DNA from: Halorussus marinus
Lineage (GTDB): Archaea > Halobacteriota > Halobacteria > Halobacteriales > Haladaptataceae
Assembly (NCBI RefSeq): GCF_004765795.1
Contig: NZ_SBIV01000006.1
Coordinates: forward strand, 124,001-188,000
Direction: 5' to 3'
DNA: 64,000 nt
Shown here: positions 1 to 8,400 of the stretch, one piece after another
How the letters are laid out: the number at the start of each line of letters is the position of its first letter
How positions within the stretch are numbered: the first letter of the stretch is position 1
Program-made: the position numbers and the translations under genes
The notes under the pieces: model-generated
What the model was told of the DNA's origin: nothing
What the model saw: the letters and a program-made list of their open reading frames with translations, nothing else
Database searches by the model: none

Positions 1-1
1 C

Positions 2-613
2 GGGTCGCCGGTCGACCGAGTCCGGGCGATCGCCGAGACCGCGGTCGGGCGCGTCTCGGGCCTCGCCGGCGGGGTCGACTCGCGGGGGCTCGCACTCGCG
101 GTGGTCGTCGCGGTCGCGATCGTCGCGGCCGGGGTGCTCGGCGTACCGTCGATCCCGTTCATCGGCGGGGGCGGCGACGACATCACCGCCGAGTCGGTCT
201 CCCCCGAGGGGGCGAACGCCAGCCTCTACGTCGCGTGGAACGCCGCGACGACCGACACGATCGACCCCAACGAGTCCGACGAGTTGGCCTACCGGGCGCC
301 CGAGGGGACCCGGTTCGTCGTGGTTCGGATGTCGGTCAACAACACCGGCGAAACACAGACGCCGTTACGACAGGCCGCGTTCCGGTTCCGAGCCAACGGC
401 ACGACCTACGACAACCAGACGCTGGCCGACCACGACGGCTTCGTCGACCTCCCGATGGGGCCGACATCGAACCGCGTGGTCTGGACCGTGTTCGTGGTTC
501 CCGAGGGGGTTTCGGGCGGCACGCTCGTGTACGACCAGAACGCGACCGACGCGACGGTGGCCGTCGAGTTCGAGCGCGACACCGCCATCTCGACGAACGT
601 GACCGCGCGGTGA
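2..613 (+). CDS. Membrane-anchored protein with DUF4352-like domain, 5' partial
   Basis: The reading frame is open from the first bases of the window, so the true start lies upstream. One hydrophobic segment (LALAVVVAVAIVAAGVLGV, about 30 residues into the visible part) is followed by an extracellular-type domain of about 150 residues. That domain has the pattern seen in DUF4352-like proteins: a beta-rich region with 'GTRFVVVRMSVNNTG' and a later stretch about deviation from defaults and 'VVWTVFVVPEG'. It contains several N-glycosylation sequons (NAS, NNT, NGT, NVT). The polarity suggests a cytoplasmic N-terminus with the C-terminal domain outside the cell. Function is unknown; domain assignment is by eye. 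Confidence 0.65.
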   Translation, partial: GSPVDRVRAIAETAVGRVSGLAGGVDSRGLALAVVVAVAIVAAGVLGVPSIPFIGGGGDDITAESVSPEGANASLYVAWNAATTDTIDPNESDELAYRAPEGTRFVVVRMSVNNTGETQTPLRQAAFRFRANGTTYDNQTLADHDGFVDLPMGPTSNRVVWTVFVVPEGVSGGTLVYDQNATDATVAVEFERDTAISTNVTAR

Positions 614-685
614 CTCCCCGAACCCGTGGTACTGCGCCTCACACTCCGGGCAAGGCTTTTGCCGACTCCGGCCTAATCGCGCGGT

Positions 686-2323
686 ATGTGCCCTAACCGG
701 GCCACGTTGCAACGCGCTCTCGATCGCGGCGAGCGAGAGGGCGGCAGCGTCGAGTTCAAGGAGCGACTCACCAGAGACCTCCACCTCGGGGACGGTCGGA
801 TGGAGAGTCTGGCGGCACAGCTCAGACACCGCGTGCTGTCGGGCGACGGCGAGGCCACTTACGTGGTCGGCGTCACCGACGACGGCGGGATCGCGGGAAT
901 CAGCCACGACGCCTTCTCGGAGTCGATGGACGTGCTGAGCCTGCTCGCCGAGGAGGCGGGCGCCCACATCGAGGACGTCCAGACGTGGGGGATCGACGAC
1001 GACGGGTCGGTGGCGACCAACCGCGACGGCGGGGCCGACGGCCTCGTCGGCGTGGCGACGATCCGGGAGGGCGCGATGCTCGACACCGACAGCGACCACA
1101 TCGTCGTCGGGACCGCGGGCCACGTCGACCACGGCAAGTCCACGCTGGTCGGGTCGCTGGTGACCGGGCAGGCCGACGACGGCGAGGGCGGCACCCGGGG
1201 CTACCTCGACGTCCAGCCCCACGAGGTCGAGCGGGGGCTCTCGGCCGACCTCTCGTACGGCGTCTACGGCTTCGACGGCGAGGGGCCGGTCCGGATGGAC
1301 AACCCCCACCGGAAGTCCGACCGCGCCCGGGTGGTCGAGGAGTCCGATCGGCTGGTGTCGTTCGTCGACACCGTCGGCCACGAGCCGTGGCTCCGGACCA
1401 CGATCCGGGGGCTGGTGGGTCAGAAGCTCGACTACGGCCTGCTGACCGTGGCGGCCGACGACGGCCCCACGAAGACGACCCGCGAGCACCTCGGGGTGTT
1501 GCTCGCGACCGAACTCCCGACCATCGTCGCGATCACCAAGGCCGACGCGGTCACCGACGACCGCCTCGCCGAGGTCGAGCGGGCGGTCGAGCGCCTGCTC
1601 CGGGACGCGGGCAAGACCCCGCTCCGGATCGAGCGCTACGGCGTCGACGCCGCGGTCGAGGAGATCGACGAGAGCGTGGTCCCGGTGCTCACTACCAGCG
1701 CGGTCACGATGACGGGGCTCGACACCCTCGACGAGCTGTTCGAGCGCCTCCCCAAAACCACCGCCGACGCCGGGGAGTTCCGGATGTACATCGACCGGAG
1801 CTACTCGGTCACCGGCGTGGGAGCGGTCGCGTCGGGCACCATCATGGCCGGAGAGGTCGAGGCGGGCGACGAACTCCTGCTCGGGCCGATGGCCGACGGC
1901 GAGTTCCGGGAAGTCGAGGTGCGGTCGATCGAGATGCACTACCACCGGGTCGATCGGGCGACGGCCGGCCGGATCGTCGGCATCGCGCTGAAGGGCGTCC
2001 AAGAGGCCGACATCGAGCGCGGGATGGTGCTCGTGCCGGCCGGCTCCGAGCCCGAGCCCGTCCGGGAGTTCGAGGCCGAGGTCGTGGTGCTCAACCACCC
2101 CACCCGGATCCGCGACGGCTACGAGCCGGTGGTCCACCTCGAAACGATCAGCGAGGCCGCGCAGTTCCACCCCGAGGGCGGCCAACTGCTTCCCGGCGAC
2201 TCGGGTAAAACGCGCGTCCGATTCAAGTTCCGGTCGTACCTCTTCGAGGAGGGCCAGCGGTTCGTGTTCCGCGAGGGCCAGAGCAAGGGCGTCGGCACCG
2301 TCACCGACCTCGACCCCTCCTGA
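686..2323 (+). CDS. GTPBP1-like translational GTPase family protein
   Basis: 545 residues. After an N-terminal region of about 140 residues comes an EF-Tu-type G domain with G1 'GHVDHGKST' (residues 145-153), G3 'DTVGHE' (from residue 228) and G4 'TKAD' (284-287). EF-Tu-like beta-barrel domains follow ('SVTGVGAVASGTIMAGEVEAGD', then a C-terminal barrel). This order matches the archaeal/eukaryotic GTPBP1/2 group, which is linked to ribosome rescue and RNA surveillance in eukaryotes; the archaeal role is not established. A T-rich box (GGCTTTT, about 653-659) lies 27-30 bases before the ATG, consistent with a leaderless mRNA and this start. Confidence 0.88.
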   Translation: MCPNRATLQRALDRGEREGGSVEFKERLTRDLHLGDGRMESLAAQLRHRVLSGDGEATYVVGVTDDGGIAGISHDAFSESMDVLSLLAEEAGAHIEDVQTWGIDDDGSVATNRDGGADGLVGVATIREGAMLDTDSDHIVVGTAGHVDHGKSTLVGSLVTGQADDGEGGTRGYLDVQPHEVERGLSADLSYGVYGFDGEGPVRMDNPHRKSDRARVVEESDRLVSFVDTVGHEPWLRTTIRGLVGQKLDYGLLTVAADDGPTKTTREHLGVLLATELPTIVAITKADAVTDDRLAEVERAVERLLRDAGKTPLRIERYGVDAAVEEIDESVVPVLTTSAVTMTGLDTLDELFERLPKTTADAGEFRMYIDRSYSVTGVGAVASGTIMAGEVEAGDELLLGPMADGEFREVEVRSIEMHYHRVDRATAGRIVGIALKGVQEADIERGMVLVPAGSEPEPVREFEAEVVVLNHPTRIRDGYEPVVHLETISEAAQFHPEGGQLLPGDSGKTRVRFKFRSYLFEEGQRFVFREGQSKGVGTVTDLDPS

Positions 2324-2360
2324 TCGCGTGGTTTTTGTAGGGCGAGCGAGCACTACGTTT

Positions 2361-2681
2361 GTGAACCGCGACAGAGCCGTCGAGATCGCCGTCGGCGTGT
2401 TCGTCACCGCGCTGTTCGTCCTGAGCGCCTTCGGGGTCTACGGCGCGGTGCTCGAGGGCGAGGGAGTGCTCTCGGCGCTGTTCGGGGTCTACCTCACAGG
2501 GCTGTTGTTGTTCGCGGTCCTTCGGGACTCGATGGGGACCCGCGGCTGGCGGCTCGCGTTCTTTTCGGGGGTCGCGGTCTGGGGTACCTACGAGTACTTC
2601 GCGGCCGACGGCGGCGTCCTCTCGCTAGCGCTGGCGGCGATCGGCGTCGTGATGGTCGCCGCGAACGCGATCGACCGGTAG
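2361..2681 (+). CDS. Small membrane protein, three to four TM segments
   Basis: 106 residues from GTG at 2361 (MNRDRAVEIAVGVFVTALFV). A longer frame opens at GTG 2328, but a TATA-like box (GTTTTTGTA, 2330-2338) sits inside that extension, 27 bases before 2361, so the shorter start is preferred. Hydrophobic segments lie near residues 6-26, 31-50, 58-75 and 82-100. The gene follows the GTPase by 37 bases but probably has its own promoter. No family recognised. Confidence 0.6.
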   Translation: MNRDRAVEIAVGVFVTALFVLSAFGVYGAVLEGEGVLSALFGVYLTGLLLFAVLRDSMGTRGWRLAFFSGVAVWGTYEYFAADGGVLSLALAAIGVVMVAANAIDR

Positions 2682-2702
2682 TCCCGCGGTGAGCCGCCGG
2701 GC

Positions 2703-3443
2703 TCACCACGGCGCGTCGCGCAACTCCGCCAGCGACACGAGCGAGTAGTGGGGCGCCGGGTCGGGGTCCGCGTCCGACTCGGCCGGCACCCAGACCGACC
2801 GCAGTCCCGCGGCGTGGGCGCCCGCGACGTCCGAGGACAGGGAGTTGCCGACGTGGACGGCGCGGCCGGCCGGGATTCCCAGCGCGTCGAGCGCGCGGTC
2901 GAACGGCTCGGGGTCGGGTTTGGGCGGAGCGTCGTGGCCCGCGAACACGATCGTCTCGAAGCGGTCGGCGAGCCCCGCGGCTTCTAGCTTCGTCGTCTGC
3001 ATCTCCGGCGGCCCGTTGGTCACCACGCCGAGCGCGTGGTCCGCCCCGAGCGCGTCGAGGGCCTCGACCGCGCCCGGTAGCGTCGACACCCGGGTCTGGT
3101 CGCGCTCGGCCGCGTAGGCCGCGGCGACCCGCCGGCCGAGGGCGGGGTCGCGCCCGCGGCGCTCGGCGAGGTCGGCAAAGCAGGCCGCCCGGCCCTCCGC
3201 GATCGAGACGCCCGGTCCGAGGTGGTCGCCGAACCGTTCGAGGTACGCTTCGGCGCCGAAGAAGGGCTCGACGCCCGCCGCCTCGAAGGCGACTTCGAGC
3301 AGTTCGGTCGGCGAGCGGTCGTACTCGACGAGGGTGCCGTCGAGGTCGAACAGGACCGCGTCGGCGGGCGAGTCGGAAGTCGACGCCGCGCGGTCGTCGT
3401 TCGGATGCGGGTCGTCGTTCGGGTGTGGGTCGTCGCTCGTCAT
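2703..3443 (-). CDS. HAD-superfamily hydrolase, phosphoglycolate phosphatase-like
   Basis: 246 residues. HAD motif I is 'LFDLDGTL', motif II is 'VVTNGPP', the motif III lysine is in 'PPKPDPEPF', and motif IV is 'HVGNSLSSDVAGA'. A C1-type helical cap lies between motifs I and II. These features predict a Mg-dependent phosphatase of small phosphorylated metabolites in the cytoplasm; the substrate cannot be told. The first 25 residues are a disordered acidic tract containing a duplicated 'DPHPND' unit encoded by an 18-base direct repeat. The gene lies 26 bases after a 162-residue gene coupled to mch and is probably in the same transcript. The start is the only ATG that precedes the tract without invading the upstream gene. 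Confidence 0.85.
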   Translation of the reverse strand: MTSDDPHPNDDPHPNDDRAASTSDSPADAVLFDLDGTLVEYDRSPTELLEVAFEAAGVEPFFGAEAYLERFGDHLGPGVSIAEGRAACFADLAERRGRDPALGRRVAAAYAAERDQTRVSTLPGAVEALDALGADHALGVVTNGPPEMQTTKLEAAGLADRFETIVFAGHDAPPKPDPEPFDRALDALGIPAGRAVHVGNSLSSDVAGAHAAGLRSVWVPAESDADPDPAPHYSLVSLAELRDAPW

Positions 3444-3469
3444 ACTGATGGGTTCGTCGTCGCCGCGGG

Positions 3470-3958
3470 TTACGGCCCGCGGTAGCCGCCGTCGGCGCGC
3501 TCGGCCAGTCCGAGGAGCACGCACCACTCCAGGATGTGCCCGACTCGCTCGCGCCAGAGCTGTTCCCACGAGTTCGGGTTCTTGTGGTGTTCCCACGTCG
3601 GCACCTCGTCGCGGAACCGCTCGAAAGCCGCCTCCACGGAGAGGGGCTCGTCGGCGTCGTCTAACGCCGCGAGGATCGCTGGCGCGCCGAAGACGTGGTC
3701 GCGGAACCGCTCGCGGAGGTACTCGGGGTCGGGGTCCCGGCGGAGCCGTACGAACCCCGAGTCGGTCTCCTCGGCCAACCCGAGCGCCCGGAGGAAGGTG
3801 AGCCACGTCCGGGCCTCGTCTCGCATCTGGAGGTCGGTCCGGTCGAGCAGTCGGGCACAGCAGTCGTCCTCGGTGCCGGGAACGAGCGGGACCGCCCGCT
3901 GGGCCTCGGCCACGGAGTCGAGATCGGCGGGCGGTTCGGGGACGAGCTTGAAACGCAT
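3470..3958 (-). CDS. Haloarchaeal protein of unknown function coupled to mch
   Basis: 162 residues, start MRFKLVPEPPADLDSV. Its ATG overlaps the mch stop codon by one base (TGATG), which implies translational coupling and co-expression with methenyl-tetrahydromethanopterin cyclohydrolase. The sequence is mostly helical, with a Cys-Cys pair ('EDDCCARLLDR'), aromatic residues in 'PTWEHHKNPNSWEQLWRERV', and a winged-helix-like alternation of helix and short turns. No enzyme motif is visible. The coupling suggests a role in C1-carrier metabolism or simply shared regulation; this is inference. Confidence 0.75.
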   Translation of the reverse strand: MRFKLVPEPPADLDSVAEAQRAVPLVPGTEDDCCARLLDRTDLQMRDEARTWLTFLRALGLAEETDSGFVRLRRDPDPEYLRERFRDHVFGAPAILAALDDADEPLSVEAAFERFRDEVPTWEHHKNPNSWEQLWRERVGHILEWCVLLGLAERADGGYRGP

Positions 3959-4896
3959 CAGTCCCCGAGGCCGAAGCTCTCGGCCAGCAGTCGTTCGTCG
4001 CGCCCGCCGACGACGTGGGTGTCGCCGCCGATCACGTTGACCGTCGCCCGCGCGGGCGCGAAGACGCTCTCGTCGACCTCGTAGAAGTCCCAGTCGACCG
4101 ACTCGAAGATGTCGGCGAACCGCGTGCCGTACTCGTCGGTCGCGGTCGAGACGATCTCGTCGAACCGGTCGAACTCCTCGCGGACGGTGAGGTGGACCCG
4201 ACCGCCGTACGCCAGCGCGTCGTTGGTGCGAGCGATGGCGGTCTGCTCGTCGTCCGCGACCGGCGCGACCGGCGCCGACCCCGTCGCGTTCACCACGTCG
4301 AGGGGGTCGTAGCCCAACTCCGAGAGCCGGAACACCGCCATCTCGGCTGCGCGGGCCGCGACGCTGACGCTCCCGGCGAGGCTCGCGGTCGGCGCCGTCG
4401 GGAGGAAGACGCTCGACGGCTCGACGCCGGTCAGGTCCGCGACGTGGTCGGCGACCGACGCCGTCGGGTAGTCGTCGCTCTCGACCGCCAGCACCGCGAA
4501 CTCGAACTCGTCGCGGTAGCCCACCCGGGCGAACTCCTCTTCGTCGGCGACCAGCGCGCGGGCCGGCCCGCTCCCGAGGCCTTCGAAGTCGTCGGTCGCG
4601 ACCTCCCAGCCGGCCTTCTGGGCGCACAGCAACGCCAGCGCGGGATGGTCGGTCGAGAGCTCGACGTGGGGCAACGGGGCGTCGGCCACGTCGTCGAGCC
4701 GGCTCTGGACCGTGGCGAGCCCGCCGGTCTGGAGCTCCGCGAGCAGGAGGCCGGCCTCGACGCCGGCGTCGAACTCGTGGCCGAAGTCGAGCACCGTCGC
4801 GCCGTTGTCGAGTTCGTGGGCGCCGATGTCGAGTTCCTCGGCGAAATCGAGCGCTTCGTCGGCGAGTTCGAGCGCGTTGCGATTGAGACTGTCCAT
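3958..4896 (-). CDS. mch: Methenyltetrahydromethanopterin cyclohydrolase
   Basis: 312 residues, the usual Mch length. The enzyme interconverts N5,N10-methenyl- and N5-formyl-tetrahydromethanopterin (or the folate analogue in haloarchaea) in the cytoplasm. Recognisable parts are the N-terminal 'MDSLNRNALELADEAL', the conserved 'GLGSGPARAL' loop, 'SVFLPTAPTASLAGSVSVAARAAE' (split here across two strands), and 'VNATGSAPVAPV' near residue 200. It heads a minus-strand operon with a 162-residue unknown gene (one-base overlap) and a HAD phosphatase. A TATA-like box on the minus strand at 4918-4930 lies about 29 bases before the ATG, so the mRNA is probably leaderless. Confidence 0.93.
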   Translation of the reverse strand: MDSLNRNALELADEALDFAEELDIGAHELDNGATVLDFGHEFDAGVEAGLLLAELQTGGLATVQSRLDDVADAPLPHVELSTDHPALALLCAQKAGWEVATDDFEGLGSGPARALVADEEEFARVGYRDEFEFAVLAVESDDYPTASVADHVADLTGVEPSSVFLPTAPTASLAGSVSVAARAAEMAVFRLSELGYDPLDVVNATGSAPVAPVADDEQTAIARTNDALAYGGRVHLTVREEFDRFDEIVSTATDEYGTRFADIFESVDWDFYEVDESVFAPARATVNVIGGDTHVVGGRDERLLAESFGLGD

Positions 4897-4969
4897 GGAC
4901 GTGGGTTGGGCGCGATCCGGTAAACAGTTTTCAGTCTGGCTCGCGCGGGCGTTCGGCGCCCGCGAGGTG

Positions 4970-5281
4970 TTATCGGTCGCGTCTCGCCTCGCGGCCCAGC
5001 GCGTCCTCGACGGCGTCGACCTTCTCGCCGGCGCGCTGGTCGCGCACTCGCTTGTCGTCGATCTTGAGGAACGTGCTCACCCGGTCGCCGTCGACCGCCT
5101 CGTGGGCGGCCTGTGCGGCCGCGAACAGCTCGTCGACCGAGTCTGCCTCGATCGTGGTCCCCATCGGCGTCGTCTCGTAGGAGACCTCGAAGTCATCGAG
5201 CGCGGCGACCGCCTTGGCGACCTCCCCGGCCATGCTACCTTCGGTGACTGGTGCGACGCTCAGGAAACCGATCGTCGTCAT
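4970..5281 (-). CDS. MTH1187/YkoF-family thiamine-binding protein
   Basis: 103 residues with the UPF0045/MTH1187 signature: 'IGFLSVAPVTEGSMAGEVAKAV' in two pieces, then 'YETTPMGTTIEADSVDELFAAAQAAHEA' and 'RVSTFLKIDDKR'. Proteins of this ferredoxin-like fold bind thiamine or hydroxymethylpyrimidine as dimers or tetramers in the cytoplasm. The C-terminus is basic ('GREARRDR'), unusual for the acidic proteome. A minus-strand TATA-like box (about 5308-5319) lies about 30 bases upstream. Confidence 0.85.
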   Translation of the reverse strand: MTTIGFLSVAPVTEGSMAGEVAKAVAALDDFEVSYETTPMGTTIEADSVDELFAAAQAAHEAVDGDRVSTFLKIDDKRVRDQRAGEKVDAVEDALGREARRDR

Positions 5282-5416
5282 ACCGGACTACGCGCGCCCG
5301 AGCCAGTTCAAGATACCGCCGCGCGACCGCTCCGGGGTCGCCTCGCGTCCGGGGCGGCGACCGCCCGGCGGTAAGTCAGGTTTCATATCAGAATTTAGTT
5401 TCTAATTGAAGGAAAG

Positions 5417-5428
5417 TATTTAAATATA
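5417..5428 (+). promoter_or_regulatory. TATA box of the giant subtilase gene
   Basis: TATTTAAATATA, preceded by the purine-rich BRE-like GAAGGAAAG, sits in an AT-rich island (about 5385-5430) that stands out sharply from the GC-rich surroundings. It lies about 30-40 bases before the ATG at 5458, so the transcript should be leaderless or carry only a few bases of leader. It is one of the strongest-looking promoters in the window. Confidence 0.8.
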
Positions 5429-5457
5429 CGTAGTGGGACCTGCCGTCGATCACTCGA

Positions 5458-8400
5458 ATGAGCGACCGGCCCCGTCCGCGGGCGCGACGGCTCGCGGCGA
5501 CGCTCGCGTTCGTCGCGGTACTCGTGACCAGCGCCGCGGTTCCGGCGTTCGCGGCGCCGGCCCCGACCGGTGGCGCGCCGGCCGCCGCCGACCGCGCGGC
5601 GACGGCTGTCACCGCCCCGCCGGCCGGACTCGGACCGGACGCGACCGCCTCCGAGGGCATTCCGCGCCCGCCGGGGGTCAACGAGACCGCCGACGTCGAG
5701 ATCATCGGCGCGAACGACTCGGAGTCCCCGACGGGCGCGAACCGGACCGACGTGACCCTCGTCACCGGCCAGACCGTGACCGCGGTCGAGACCGCGAACG
5801 GGACCCGATACCGGGTCGCCAGCGACGACCGAATGCGGAAGGTGACGACCGGCGACGCCACCTACGTCTACCCCGCGGGAGTCGACTTCGAGACGTTCGG
5901 CCGCCGGCTGTTCGACGTCGATCTCCTCGTTCGACAGAACCTGACCGACGCCGAGACCGACGCTATCCCGGTCATCGTCAGCGGCCCCGACCGGCCGGGC
6001 CCGACGGCCGAGGAGCGAACTCCGGCCGACACGCTCGAGGCGGTCGAGGGCGTCCGACCGCGGGCGACCCTCGACAGCATCGGGGCCGCGGCCGCGACCG
6101 TCGGGAAGGCGCGGGCCCGACGGGCCGCCCGGCGGTTCGCGGCCGACGACGCCGTCGCTCGCGTGACCCTCGACGCGAAACACCGCCTCGACCTGCGCGA
6201 CGCCGACGAAGCGGTCGGCGCGACGCGGGCCCGCCGGACCTACGGCGCGACCGGCGACGGGGTCACGGTGGCGGTCGTCGACAGCGGCATCGACGACGAT
6301 CACCCCGCGATCGACCGGGTGGTCGCCGAGCGCGATTTCACCTACGAGGGCCGGACCGACGATCCCAACGGTCACGGCACGCACGTCGCCGGCATCGTCG
6401 CCAGCGACGACGAGACCTACACCGGGATGGCGCCCGACGCCAGCCTGATCGACGCCCGGGTGCTGACCGAGGACGGGTGGGGGTACACCTCGTGGATCCT
6501 CGCTGGGATGGAGTACGCCGTCGACAGCGGCGCCGACGTCGTCAGCGTGAGCCTCGGCGGGAGCGTCGGCTCCGAGCGGTCCGACGACCGTTACACTGAG
6601 GCGGTCGACAGCGCGACCGATCGCGGCGCCGTGGTGGTCACGTCCGCGGGTAACGGCGGCGACGCGTACGGCACCGTCACTACGCCCGGCATCCAGTCGC
6701 GGGCGCTCACGGTCGGCGCGAGCGTCGACGACGACGGGATTCCGGGCTTCTCCTCGCGCGGGCCCACCAAGTACGGCTACTACCTCAAGCCCGATCTGGT
6801 CGCCCCGGGCTGGGGCGTCGTCAGCGCGGCGGCCGGCACCGACGGCTTCGCGCGCAAGACGGGCACGAGCATGGCCGCCCCGGCGGTCAGCGGGGTCGCC
6901 GCGCTCCTCCTCGAGGACAACCCCGACTGGTCGCCCGCCCGGATCCGGGGCGTCCTGACGGCGACGGCCGACCCACTCTCCGGGCCAGACGTCTACACGC
7001 AGGGGGCGGGCGTCCTGAACGCCACCGAGGCGCTCGGCTCTGAACTGGCGGTCGCGCCCGCCACCGTCGACTTCGGCACCCTTCGGCGCGGCGACGACGC
7101 CGCCCGGACCGTGAAGCTCACCAACACCGGCGACGAGACGACGACCGTCGACGCCGACGCCGCCGCGACCGACGTCCGAGACGGCGACGCGGCGCCGGTT
7201 TCGGTGAACCGCTCGACCGTCTCGGTCGACCCCGGCGAGACCGCACACCTCCGTCTCGCGGTCGACGCCGGCGACGCGTCGCCGGGCACCTACTCCGGGC
7301 GGCTCTCGGTCGGAAACCACACCGTCGTCTTCGGGTTCGTCCGCGAACACGCGATCACCGTCGAGAAGGCGCCGGTCCCGAACACCTCGACGGCGGGCGA
7401 CCGCGTCTGGCTGTTCGCCGACCGACCGGGCCGGTCGAAGCTCACCGGCCGGGACGGGCTCGTCCGGCTGAACGGCTCGTCGACCACCTACCACGCGGTC
7501 GGCGGCGGGACCTACCGGCTCCTCTCGTCGGGCCGCGACGAGCGGACCGGCGAACCGATCGTGTTCGAGCGGACGCTGACCGTCGACGGCGACGAGCGGG
7601 TCGTCCTGAACGAGACCGAGACGGTCCGCCACGACCTCGACACCGGCGAAATCGGCCCGGTCGCGACCCGGAACGTGACCGTCGACTACGCCGCGACCAC
7701 CGCGTCGGGCCGGACGTACGGCGGCTCCATCACCGCCCCGAACCCGGACGCGCCGGCGGTCCGGTTCGGGCCGGACTCGGCGCTGAACGCCACCGTGGGC
7801 CGCCTGTTGGTCTCGAACGGCTCCGGGGACGGGGCCGCGTTCGACGCGGCCGCGGTCTACCACCTACTCCACGAGGTCGACGGCGTCGACGGGGGTCGGA
7901 CGACGACCGTCGACCCCGACGCGCTCGCGGCGAAGAACGTGACCTACCGGCGGGCGAGCCGGGACGGCTCGTACGAGGCGACGATGCGGGCGACTGCGGG
8001 CGAGTTCACCCACGCCGTCGTCGGGGGCGTCGGCGACCGCCGGACCCAGACGGTGTATCTCACCGACGGCGTCGACGACCACGCGATCGGCGCGTCCGGC
8101 GACGAGTGGCGGCTGACCCCGTCGGCGACCGGCTTCCACGGGCCGAACGCGACCAGCGAGGTCGCGTTCAACCGCCACCCGTTCCTCGGGAGCCTCCGGT
8201 GGACCGTCGACGACGGCGACCTCCGATATCGCGCGGCCGGCCAGACCGACGGGGACGGCCACCGGTTCGCGGACGGTCGCGCGGACTCGATCCGGGTCCG
8301 GGTCGACGGCCGCGAGAGGCTCTCCCGAGAGCTCGGGGGCGCGCCGGCGTGGCGAGACCCGGGCGTCGAGATCGCCCCCGGCGCCGATCTCGAACTCACG

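Noticed and set aside
365-2407. 680-codon open frame on the minus strand opposite the GTPase gene
   Set aside because: Arginine/histidine/valine-rich shadow produced by high third-position GC of the true gene on the other strand; no motif.
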